Source of the DNA: Trichococcus palustris
Lineage (GTDB): Bacteria; Bacillota; Bacilli; Lactobacillales; Aerococcaceae
Direction of reading: 5' to 3'
NCBI RefSeq assembly: GCF_900114465.1
Contig: NZ_FOTD01000013.1
Coordinates: 1-64,000 of the forward strand
DNA length: 64,000 bases
Position numbers and translations under genes: made by a program. Shown one piece after another: positions 1 through 6,946 of the stretch (positions are counted from its first letter, which is position 1; each line of letters starts with the position of its first letter). The notes below the pieces were generated by a model. That model saw only the letters and a list, made by a program, of their open reading frames with translations, had not been told where the DNA came from and did not search any database.

Positions 1-145
1 ACTTTTTGTTCCTTGGCGAGTTTCCGTTCCAGTTTGCGGAAAGACCGTGGGTTTCTTGTAGACGGTTTCATCGGAAAGGACGGCAAAATCCTTCAAGCCG
101 ACATCGATGCCGCAAACGGTACAGGTTTTCCGCTTTTTCGGTTCT
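1..145 (+). pseudogene. possible remnant of an IS605-type TnpB 3' end
   Basis: The plus-strand frame reads RGFLVDGFIGKDGKILQADI and then enters the repeat that flanks the attachment sites, at about position 130. The pattern RG-x-F, a GKDGK turn, and ADxxxAxx resembles the C-terminal end of IS200/IS605 TnpB proteins (RGxF...GxxxxADxNxAxNI). The final NIxRK is missing because the frame runs into unrelated repeat sequence. The zinc-finger part would lie outside the window. The family call is weak; it could be chance similarity. Confidence 0.25.
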
Positions 146-205
146 ACTCTTTTTTCAAGTCATTTCTGTACCTATCTCAGGAATGTCTTCATACCGCCAT
201 TCTTT
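130..205. repeat. cassette-end repeat, copy next to att3
   Basis: This stretch (TTTTCCGCTTTTTCGGTTCT, a T-rich run, then GAATGTCTTCATACCGCCAT) matches the block at about 26838-26916 next to the rlmH attachment site. A shorter version lies at 17433-17455 next to att2. In all three places it sits on the same side of the attachment core. Here it is about 80 bases from the core instead of about 41, because some 38 extra bases are inserted between them. It is therefore part of the conserved end of the elements. Confidence 0.6.
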
Positions 206-258
206 TCAAAAAAATAACCTCTAAAACGTGTTCTTCTCCGCAGAAGGTGAGCACTCTC

Positions 259-276
259 TTATTTATGATATGCATG
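259..276 (-). other. attachment site att3 (left boundary of cassette B)
   Basis: On the minus strand this reads CATGCATATCATAAATAA, which is the rlmH 3' end (CATGCATATCATAAATGA at 26935-26952) with one change in the stop codon. It would still encode HAYHK-stop. About 100 bases to the right (277-375) also match the right flank of att2 (17493-17592). The site lies in the same orientation as att1 and att2, as expected for outer and internal junctions of tandem SCC-type cassettes. Confidence 0.7.
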
Positions 277-375
277 TGCGTAACATTCATAACTGCGGTT
301 TTTTACCGTATTAGTTGTATTACGGAATCCATAACCACTAATGCTATTCGAATGATTTCCATTATACATATAGGA
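277..375. repeat. inner cassette-end repeat, copy at att3
   Basis: The bases to the right of att3 (GTGCGTAACATTC, AACTGCGGTTTTTTACCGTA, and onward to CTAATGCTATTCGAATGA) align with 17493-17592 to the right of att2. The att2 copy contains ATGATACGCACATGCGTATCAT-type dyad symmetry across the core. Such inverted repeats beside the core are a feature of SCC ends. The remainder up to about 590 shows no convincing gene. Confidence 0.55.
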
Positions 376-594
376 TTAGATATCCTTGTCTCTTTTCAAA
401 AAATGAATCTACTGCACAAGCAAACGCCATTTTCTTGTGTTTCACAGAACAGTAAAAGCAATGGTGTCGATTTCTACGAATATATAAAAATTATTTATGG
501 CTTTCCCAAATCTGAATATCTATCAAAACGATTATTATTCGATCGGTACCTTCATTTGCAAAAAACATCCAGACGACGTGTTGTCAAGAAATAA

Positions 595-644
595 AGAAAT
601 AGCCGTATACTCGCGAGACAAAACCATGGTATATGGCTATTTCT
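595..644. terminator. long hairpin, bidirectional terminator-like
   Basis: AGAAATAGCCGTATAC at 595-610 pairs with GTATATGGCTATTTCT at 629-644, a 16-bp stem with G-U pairs. It lies between the cassette end and the 3' end of the methyltransferase gene, 170 bases downstream of that gene. The 645-813 stretch is A+T-rich and shows no gene. Confidence 0.5.
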
Positions 645-813
645 AGTGCACTACAAAAGGTGTATCATTTTATATTTCGGGTTTACGATTTAATATACAT
701 TTCAGTTTATTGTCGGATTGTTTATTTTTGATGATTAAAAATACTATATTAAACATACATCCAAATGCTTATTTTTTTATAACTAACACTGAATACTATA
801 TCAAATGACTTTT

Positions 814-1809
814 TTAAAGTTGGCGGACCAAAAAATCATCCTCATCACTAATAGAAATATCTAATAAATCCAATTGACCTGCAATCTCATTTTGAACTAT
901 TTTTTTTTCGGGTCTAGGTCTAATCGGAATGTCATCCATATTTCCTGTGTATAGATAATTATTTTTGATTAACAAAGCTTCACTTACAGAATTCCTGTTT
1001 TCAATGTTTGCACCAACATGGTAAAAATGGTCCTGCGTAACCATTTCTCCATCCCATTTAAGTAAATATTCATTTTTTCTATAGCTATTCTCAGCCCACA
1101 TTGATAATGCATATCCACAAGGTGCTAATTGTGCAATCATAGCTAAATCATCTGCATCTTGATCAGACCATTGATTAAAATAATCAGTATTTTTTCCAAT
1201 ATACGGAGGGTCTAAGTATAAGAAATCATTCGGCTCTGCATTTTGTACAACTTCTTTCCAATCTTTTACTACAAATAGCCAATCTTTTCCTTCCATTATC
1301 TCTTTTACCCATTTAATCTGATTCACAATTTTTGTCACAAGCGATTTCTGAAATCTATTTGGTTTTCTACAAAATGGAACATTAAAGCCTCCTTTTTTAT
1401 TAAACCGCATCATTCCATTAAAACATGATCTAGATAGAAATAAAAAATCTAGTGAGTTCGGATTGTCATTAAATCTTGCCCTTACTTCATAATAGTAACT
1501 TTCTTTGGTATCATCTGTTTTGGAAAGTAGGACGCCTTGTTTTGTTAAATATTCTTTAACTATTTCTGGTGTGATAGTTCCATTCTGTATGTCTTGATAA
1601 AACTTAATAATATGAGGATTAGAGTCTGATAGTATAGCTTTCTGCGGTTGAACATTGAAAGCTACTGATCCTGAACCAATGAATGGTTCAATCCAAACCC
1701 CATTACCATCCCATTTTATTGAAGTAGTTATAAAATTAATTAATTTTGTTTTTATTCCCTGACATTTGATTGGTGGTACCTTAACGTGTTCGATCATTAT
1801 TGGTAGCAT
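814..1809 (-). CDS. D12-class N6-adenine DNA methyltransferase, EcoRV-type modification enzyme
   Basis: This 331-aa protein transfers a methyl group from S-adenosylmethionine to adenine N6 in DNA. It has the Dam-family (D12) order: motif I FIGSGS at residues 43-48, a CFNG...GGFN.P block at about 129-145, and the catalytic DPPY at 200-203. The neighbouring divergent gene is an EcoRV-type nuclease, and the M.EcoRV enzyme is also a D12-class methylase. I therefore infer that it protects GATATC sites. AAGGAG lies 12 bases before the ATG. An internal ATG four codons later is an alternative start. The two genes share a 59-base promoter gap, and no controller (C) protein gene is visible. Confidence 0.85.
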   Translation of the reverse strand: MLPIMIEHVKVPPIKCQGIKTKLINFITTSIKWDGNGVWIEPFIGSGSVAFNVQPQKAILSDSNPHIIKFYQDIQNGTITPEIVKEYLTKQGVLLSKTDDTKESYYYEVRARFNDNPNSLDFLFLSRSCFNGMMRFNKKGGFNVPFCRKPNRFQKSLVTKIVNQIKWVKEIMEGKDWLFVVKDWKEVVQNAEPNDFLYLDPPYIGKNTDYFNQWSDQDADDLAMIAQLAPCGYALSMWAENSYRKNEYLLKWDGEMVTQDHFYHVGANIENRNSVSEALLIKNNYLYTGNMDDIPIRPRPEKKIVQNEIAGQLDLLDISISDEDDFLVRQL

Positions 1810-1868
1810 TTTCTTATTGCGCTCCTTCTGATATAATATATGTATATTATTTGTAGGGGGTCTTGTGA

Positions 1869-2756
1869 ATGGCTAGTGATTTGGAATTTGATTTTGCTAC
1901 ATTATTTTACAGTAAAGTATGTGAAATGAACATAGATTGGAATGTTAAAGGTTTGATCGCAAATGCAGACACAGTATATGCAATTGGTAATGACTCAAAA
2001 CTTCTAGGAAGAATTTTCGAAATTGTTTCAGCACCTGTTATTAAAGCTATAGCTGACGAATATGGTTACATTGTAAAAACTCCAGACAAACAAAACACCT
2101 ACCCTGATTTCACTTTAATGAGAAGTGAAGATGATCCTCAAAAAATAGCCATCGATATTAAAACCACTTATAAGCAAGGAAACAGAAAATTGAATTTCAC
2201 TTTGGGTTCCTTTACATCATTTATGCGTAATAACACCAAGAACATACAGTACCCATACAGTACCTACGCTAATCATTATGTTATAGGTTTTATATATGAA
2301 CGCAATCTTGAAGCTGAGGAGGGCAGCATTGTAACATACAATGACCTAGATTCATTAGCTATTCCGTACCTTAATGTAGATTACTTTGTACGTAAGAAAA
2401 AGGATATTAACGGCCAGAAAAAAGGCAGCGGAAACACCGATAATATGAGCTCTATTATATGCACCAATGTCAATGAATTTAAAACTTTCACAGGTCCTTT
2501 TTCTAACTTACCGAAAAAACTATATCTTCACTATTGGAGAAACTATTCAAAGAACACTGAAAGTCCTAAAGTCTACATCGATTTAGACAGTTATTTCAAT
2601 TGGTTGGAGAGTTCCTTGGACAATATCAATTTACCTGAAGTTACAATTGAACAGCATAGAGATCTATTAAGCTATAAGCAAGCTTTTTTAGATTGGAAAT
2701 CTTCATATAATAGCGTAGTTGATGAATCTGAAACAGTTATTTCAACCACTATTTAA
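1869..2756 (+). CDS. EcoRV-like type II restriction endonuclease
   Basis: This 295-aa protein is clearly related to EcoRV along its first 240 residues. Shared blocks include GYIV.....QN.YPDFTL, IAIDIKTTY, FTLG..TSF.RNNTKNI and the DNA-recognition loop GSGNTDN at 186-192. The catalytic triad of EcoRV (D74, D90, K92) corresponds to D80, D96 and K98 here. The likely target is GATATC, by homology. The protein is about 50 residues longer than EcoRV at the C-terminus. The gene is divergent from the methylase gene, and TAGGGGG precedes the ATG. It forms a self-contained restriction-modification module carried by the cassette. Confidence 0.9.
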   Translation: MASDLEFDFATLFYSKVCEMNIDWNVKGLIANADTVYAIGNDSKLLGRIFEIVSAPVIKAIADEYGYIVKTPDKQNTYPDFTLMRSEDDPQKIAIDIKTTYKQGNRKLNFTLGSFTSFMRNNTKNIQYPYSTYANHYVIGFIYERNLEAEEGSIVTYNDLDSLAIPYLNVDYFVRKKKDINGQKKGSGNTDNMSSIICTNVNEFKTFTGPFSNLPKKLYLHYWRNYSKNTESPKVYIDLDSYFNWLESSLDNINLPEVTIEQHRDLLSYKQAFLDWKSSYNSVVDESETVISTTI

Positions 2757-3411
2757 TGATAACACCTTCATAATTCCCGGATTTAGCGCATCGATGTTTA
2801 ATGCTCTCCTCGAATGCTTGTATGTTTTTAAGAACGGTTTGTGTAGTTCATTGATATAAACTATATCAGACCCTACTGGTTTAAATCCTAAATCGGAAAA
2901 AACTGAAAATATTGGATAGTTCATTTTAATAAGCGTAAATACGTTTCTATACTATTATAAAGCATGCTGAAAAAAACACAAACACAAGTTCTCCATAATA
3001 TATTATTTTCCATTAACATATTTGTCATTTTATTACCATTAATCTAGTACGGCCTGAGTAATTTCTTCAATAATACTCTCAACATATTTTTGTAATTTAT
3101 GTTGTATGGCTTATCACAGTTCATATTCTCGACACCACTAGCAAAAACACAAATCAATAAAGATAACTATTTCGTGTTTTTTATAGCTATGTCATATTAC
3201 TTTCGAAATCTCATTTTTCTGTATCCTACATTCTCGGAATTTTATAACGAGGATTTCGAAAAAAACAGTCATATCAATGCTTTTAGAGGTTTTTCAGTGT
3301 TAATTTACCTCGTTATAATAAGTATTTATAACAAGGCGAAAATCCATTGTTATCAAGCATTACAGCCATTCTCGTTACATAATTCGGGAATACCGGCTGT
3401 ATAGTATTCAG
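2757..3411. other. region without a convincing gene
   Basis: These 655 A+T-rich bases follow the nuclease gene. A minus-strand frame at 2742-2924 (60 aa, LGFKPVGSDIVYINELHKPF in part) has protein-like composition but no ribosome binding site, and it overlaps the nuclease stop. It may be a gene remnant. A 101-codon plus-strand frame at 3099-3404 also lacks a binding site and looks like chance. Confidence 0.4.
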
Positions 3412-3628
3412 TTATTTAATCAGCTCGAACCCATATTCTTCAAGAAATTTTAAATCAATTACTTCATCTAATAAGCTTTGCGCTTCATAATAGATTTTTT
3501 CGAAAACCGTCTATCAATTGGTGATTTTAAAAAGCTCTTCATTTAAATAATCCCCCTCCTCTGTATATACTCGAATTAGGTCATTTAACTTTCCTTTTTC
3601 TTTATTAGAATATTGTATGACTTTTCAC
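3412..3628 (-). pseudogene. broken small gene of unknown family
   Basis: Two coding-like pieces lie on the minus strand in different frames. Upstream is KVIQYSNKEKGKLNDLIRVY followed by TEEGDYLNEELFKI and a stop. Downstream is FEKIYYEAQSLLDEVIDLKF followed by LEEYGFELIK-stop. Together they would make a protein of about 65-70 aa with a frameshift near 3510. A GAAGAAAGGG purine stretch precedes a GTG at 3626-3628. I do not recognise the family. Confidence 0.4.
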
Positions 3629-3683
3629 CCTTTCTTCTTTTTTCTTAGAACTCACATTTTTTAACTTAGTACAAAACAAAAAT

Positions 3684-3710
3684 AGCTATCACCTGTCTAT
3701 GGTGATAGCT
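3684..3710 (-). terminator. rho-independent terminator
   Basis: AGCTATCACC (3684-3693) and GGTGATAGCT (3701-3710) form a perfect 10-bp stem. On the minus strand it is followed by ATTTTTGTTTTGT. It lies about 80 bases after the 57-aa gene at 3788-3961. Confidence 0.75.
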
Positions 3711-3787
3711 CTGATTGATATATATTCACTTTTTACTGTATTGATTTCAGGTGTTCTAAGTTAAGTTATTGATTCAAATCTATCCTT

Positions 3788-3961
3788 TCATTTCTGCCCC
3801 ACTTCAGAATATTCAAGTTCATCATTTTCAATCACCTTAAATCCAAATTTTTGCAAAGCTTTATGAAATGCGACTGCACTGCCTTTCAGATATTCAGTTG
3901 GCAGATACCTGAACGCTTCAAGTGCTTCAATTTCATTAATTTGATTTTGATACTTTTCCAT
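3788..3961 (-). CDS. small hypothetical protein (57 aa)
   Basis: This 57-aa protein (starting MEKYQNQINEIEALEAF) ends in an acidic tail and shows no family I know. I chose the ATG at 3959-3961 because AGAGGAG lies seven bases before it; a longer reading adds six residues without a binding site. It has its own terminator at 3684-3710. It stands alone between two degenerate regions, so its role cannot be inferred from context. Confidence 0.55.
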   Translation of the reverse strand: MEKYQNQINEIEALEAFRYLPTEYLKGSAVAFHKALQKFGFKVIENDELEYSEVGQK

Positions 3962-4019
3962 GTACACTCTCCTCTGCATGCGCTTACCAATATTGTAGCA
4001 TATCTCTCTTCTTTCCTTA

Positions 4020-4226
4020 TGCGCTTCTCCGCCTCTGGGGTGGTAAGCTACGAGCAGTCATCCTTAGTGAGGTTGGGGAGAAAGTATTTCGCAAAATCCG
4101 ATTTATGTCGTCCTAGAGAAAATGTGTCTATGCAGCTATCGCAGAGGAAATTGTAGCAGTTATTACAGACTAAGATGATTTGTCCAGACAATGCAAAAGA
4201 GCCATCACCTTCGTCTGGTGATGGCT
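4020..4226. repeat. diverged copy of the ccrB 3' flank
   Basis: This stretch aligns with about 5090-5347, the 3' end and downstream flank of the second recombinase gene. Shared blocks are GGGGTGG..AAGCTACG.GC, GTGAGAGGTTG-type and TCCGATTTA-type sequence, then TTACAG.....TAAG, TCCAGACAA and a CAAAAGAGCCATCACCTTCG hairpin. Alignment by eye suggests roughly 70% identity with gaps. It looks like the scar of an older duplicated recombinase region. Confidence 0.45.
4193..4226 (-). terminator. rho-independent terminator
   Basis: AGCCATCACC (4200-4209) and GGTGATGGCT (4217-4226) form a perfect 10-bp stem, followed on the minus strand by CTTTTGC. It lies 45 bases after the stop of the riboswitch-controlled gene at 4271-4555. 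Confidence 0.65.
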
Positions 4227-4270
4227 TTACTTCTTGTTACAGGCCAGTATATATCGTAGGTTTTTGTAGG

Positions 4271-4555
4271 TTAGTCATTGAGCAGTCCGATTGTTTCAAT
4301 CAGCGCCTCTAATTCAATTTTTTTCTCTCCTAATTGTTGTTGTTTGTCTTCTATCTCATTTCTCAGCATTTGAATTTCCTGTACCTTTTGGATAAGCTGG
4401 TCTTTCAATTTCTCCTCACCCGTATTTTTTGCGATTGTGATCTGCTCTTTTTGCAACTTGTATTGATGGTATAGCATAGCCCCGGCATAACTTTTTGGGC
4501 CACCATTTTCTTCCATTTTTTTACATATTGAAATTTGTTCTTTTGTTAATTTCAT
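4271..4555 (-). CDS. small coiled-coil protein under a SAM-I riboswitch
   Basis: The 94-aa product (MKLTKEQISICKKMEEN start) is rich in E, K and Q. From about residue 35 to the end it is a probable coiled coil (heptad-like EKLKDQLIQKVQEIQML and EIEDKQQQLGEKKIELEAL). It has no enzyme motif, signal peptide or membrane segment, and I do not recognise it. The start was set at the third of three clustered ATGs because GGAGG lies eight bases upstream; starts five residues earlier are possible. The gene begins directly after a complete S-box riboswitch with terminator. Its expression should therefore rise when S-adenosylmethionine is low, which hints at a link to methionine or methylation. Confidence 0.65.
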   Translation of the reverse strand: MKLTKEQISICKKMEENGGPKSYAGAMLYHQYKLQKEQITIAKNTGEEKLKDQLIQKVQEIQMLRNEIEDKQQQLGEKKIELEALIETIGLLND

Positions 4556-4584
4556 CATCTTTCCCTCCATTTTGTTTTTTTTGA

Positions 4585-4750
4585 AAACAAAAAAACCCTT
4601 CTTTAAACAAGAAGAGTTGGGATTTAACGTTTACTCTCCTTATCTTTCAGATTTCTCTGCAGGATTTAGCACCGTACTTCTGTGAGTCACACACAAGTCG
4701 GTTGCTGAGATGTCATAGGGCCAGTCCCTCAATCTCTCTTGATAAAGAAG
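4585..4750 (-). promoter_or_regulatory. SAM-I (S-box) riboswitch with terminator
   Basis: On the minus strand the sequence begins TTTATCAAGAGAG and continues with GAGGGACTGGCCCTATGA, CAGCAACC and a closing GATAAGGAGAG. These are the conserved elements of the SAM-I aptamer, about 4634-4750, and P1 pairs TCTTTATC with GATAAGGA. Next comes an intrinsic terminator, AACTCTTCTT (4609-4618) pairing with AAGAAGGGTT (4594-4603), then seven U residues. High SAM should stop transcription before the gene at 4271-4555. Confidence 0.92.
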
Positions 4751-5280
4751 TTATTTAGTTTTCAACTATATTATTACATGATAGCGTTTCTTTTTCAAGC
4801 GCTTTTTTCTGTTTGCCCAGTTCCTTGATTCTATTCCATTCATTACAATACCACCTTCATTTCACCAAAGAAGCCCTCTTTCGTTCCCCCTGAGTTCCCT
4901 TACGTTCGATGACTTTCCCCGCAATCCCGCAGTTTCCAGCGGTTAGAGATGCCTTAGTATTTGTTTTCACTGATGCTGATTTGGCTTTTGGTAGTCTATC
5001 ATTTATTTTTTACGGGAAAACGGGATTATTATAGAATTTTTTATTGTAATTGTTTATTTTACTGTATTTTTACCATCCCGTTTGCTTCCCGCCCCTTGGG
5101 GGTGGCTGGGAAGCTACGGGCTTCAATCATCCGTGAGAGGTTGAAGGGAATGGATTTCCTAAAACGGATTTAGGTGCGACCTGCACAGGGCTAGAAATGG
5201 CACGACAAAGTCCCTCAACAAGCTATCACGGGAAACCTGTCCATTCAGCGGCGCACGGGGCTTATCGACTGTTCCAACGT
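4751..5280. other. promoter of the S-box transcript and degenerate sequence
   Basis: A plausible minus-strand promoter (TTGAAA near 4793 and a TAATAT-type -10 near 4765) precedes the riboswitch. The rest shows no gene. The stretch 5080-5260 contains hairpin-rich sequence (GGGGGTGGCTGGGAAGCTAC) that recurs in diverged form at 4020-4150. It may be a structured RNA or a recombinase flank. Confidence 0.35.
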
Positions 5281-6942
5281 TTACAGCACTAAGTAGATTT
5301 CTCCAGACAAAACAAAAGAGCCATCACCTTCGGTAGGTGATGACTCTGTTTCATTAGCGTGATTCAGTTTTCTGATGAAGTCTTGCCCGAACAACAGGTG
5401 GACAGCTACTTCCTTGCTCTGCTTATCGAACGTAACTTTATCAATGCAGACCTTGTAGATTTCTTTCAATTCCTTGTTCTGCTTGCCTTCGAGGCCCTTA
5501 TCCAAGTATACCAATGCTCTTTTGGCTTCGTCTAAGGGGATCTGTTCCGCCCCCTTTCTCAACGTTCTTTGAAGCTGTTGTTCCTTCTGCAGGAGCATTT
5601 GCTGTTCCTGTTCCAGCTGTTTTATCCGTTTGGTTAGATCACTGGCAATCTCAGGAGCTTCAACCATCAGATTCAGAAATTTTTGCACGTTTGCTTCTTT
5701 TTCCTTGATGTCCTGAATCAGCCGTTCCAATTCCCTTACCATCGGGGCTTTCCTATCCTGCAATTGCTGATTCATTCGTTCAACCACCGCCTCCAGGATT
5801 TCCGGCTGTGTGATGACTGCCTTCAACTTCTCCGCCACTTGTTTCTCGGCTACCTCAGCCCGAATGCTGTTGGAATGGCACACCGACGCCCCCTTATTGC
5901 GGAATTGACTGCAGCTGTAGTAGCGGATTTTCTTCTTGGTACCGTCCTTCAACGTGTTGTAGGTATTGTTGATGACCATGGCCGATCCGCACTCAGGGCA
6001 TTTGATCAATCCCGTCAAGACACTTGTTCCGGTTTTGGTCCAAGAAGGATGCTTGCTGTTGATCTTCAATTTCACCTGAACCTTTTGCCAAAGCGAGTCG
6101 TCAATGATGGCTTCATGTTGTCCCTCTACTAGCAGAGCGTTCTCACTAAGGCCTTTCCTGCGCTTGTCAGCCCACTTTTCGTACTTATTGTATTGAATTT
6201 TGCCTATGTAAGTGTGGTTGTGCAGGATATCTTTTACCGCAATGGTACTGAAAGGGTTCCCTTGTTTTGTCCTATGCCCTGCTCGGTTTAAGCTGTTCGC
6301 GATGGCCCGGTATCCTTTTCCTGTTGAAGCTTCTTGGAAGATTACCTGGATCAAGTCCGCTTCTTCCTTGTTGATTTCCAGCACTTTTTTTCCTGCCTCG
6401 CTCTCTACGTTATCGTATCCAAGGATCAGGCCTCCATTCCAACCACCGTCGAAGGCTCTTTTGGTCATGCCTAGCTTCACGTTTTCTGCAATTTGGTTGC
6501 GTTCGAGTTCGTTCACGGATGCCATTATCTGCAACATGAAGCGTCCGGTGGTGGTATCGACCTGGAATTTTTCGCTGATGCTGTAGAAAGCGATGTCCTG
6601 TTTCTGAAGAACATTGACGATTTCCAGCAAGTTCATTAGGTTTCTGGCAACCCGGCTGATCTTCCAAACGACTACGGCATCGAACTGACCGCTCTCCGCA
6701 TCTTGGAGAAGCTGCTGCATCTCCGGGCGGCCTTTAATGTTCTTCCCACTCTTGCCTCGATCGACGTAGACACCCACACATTCCATGTTCTCCCGTTGGC
6801 AGTACTCTTGGATGGTCTGAATTTGGGCATCAATGGAGTAGCCTTCTTCCGCTTGTTCTTGTGTACTTACACGCGCGTACCCGACGCAACGCTTCTTCCT
6901 GAACGTTTGCGAAGGTATGCTATTCATCGGCAGTTGTTCCAT
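5281..6942 (-). CDS. large serine recombinase, CcrB-position
   Basis: This 553-aa site-specific recombinase has an N-terminal resolvase domain (GYARVST, catalytic Ser26; VWKISRVARN at 93-101; E147-L-E-R). A recombinase domain follows, then a zinc ribbon (Cys315, 318, 344, 355) and a long coiled coil at about 385-475. It starts four bases after the stop of the first recombinase gene, with AAGGAG as binding site. This matches the order and spacing of ccrA-ccrB, and its length is close to CcrB (about 542 aa). By itself it resembles general phage-type integrases, so the Ccr assignment rests on context. The last codons run through a terminator-like hairpin at 5317-5347. Confidence 0.85.
   Translation of the reverse strand: MEQLPMNSIPSQTFRKKRCVGYARVSTQEQAEEGYSIDAQIQTIQEYCQRENMECVGVYVDRGKSGKNIKGRPEMQQLLQDAESGQFDAVVVWKISRVARNLMNLLEIVNVLQKQDIAFYSISEKFQVDTTTGRFMLQIMASVNELERNQIAENVKLGMTKRAFDGGWNGGLILGYDNVESEAGKKVLEINKEEADLIQVIFQEASTGKGYRAIANSLNRAGHRTKQGNPFSTIAVKDILHNHTYIGKIQYNKYEKWADKRRKGLSENALLVEGQHEAIIDDSLWQKVQVKLKINSKHPSWTKTGTSVLTGLIKCPECGSAMVINNTYNTLKDGTKKKIRYYSCSQFRNKGASVCHSNSIRAEVAEKQVAEKLKAVITQPEILEAVVERMNQQLQDRKAPMVRELERLIQDIKEKEANVQKFLNLMVEAPEIASDLTKRIKQLEQEQQMLLQKEQQLQRTLRKGAEQIPLDEAKRALVYLDKGLEGKQNKELKEIYKVCIDKVTFDKQSKEVAVHLLFGQDFIRKLNHANETESSPTEGDGSFVLSGEIYLVL
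5317..5347 (-). terminator. terminator-like hairpin inside the recombinase stop region
   Basis: AGAGCCATCACC (5317-5328) pairs with GGTGATGACTCT (5336-5347) with one mismatch, and the minus strand then reads TTTTGTTTTG. It lies within the last 25 codons of the recombinase gene and encodes SSPTEGDGS. A related hairpin is at 4200-4226. Confidence 0.55.
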
Positions 6943-6946
6943 GTCC

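Noticed and set aside
13-594. Plus-strand open frame of 193 codons
   Set aside because: It runs through the repeat and attachment site, has no binding site, and its composition changes abruptly; only the first 45 codons look like a gene remnant.
2742-2924. Minus-strand frame of 60 codons after the nuclease gene
   Set aside because: No ribosome binding site and overlap with the nuclease stop; mentioned only as a possible remnant.
3099-3404. Plus-strand frame of 101 codons
   Set aside because: No binding site, phenylalanine- and tyrosine-rich chance composition typical of A+T-rich DNA.
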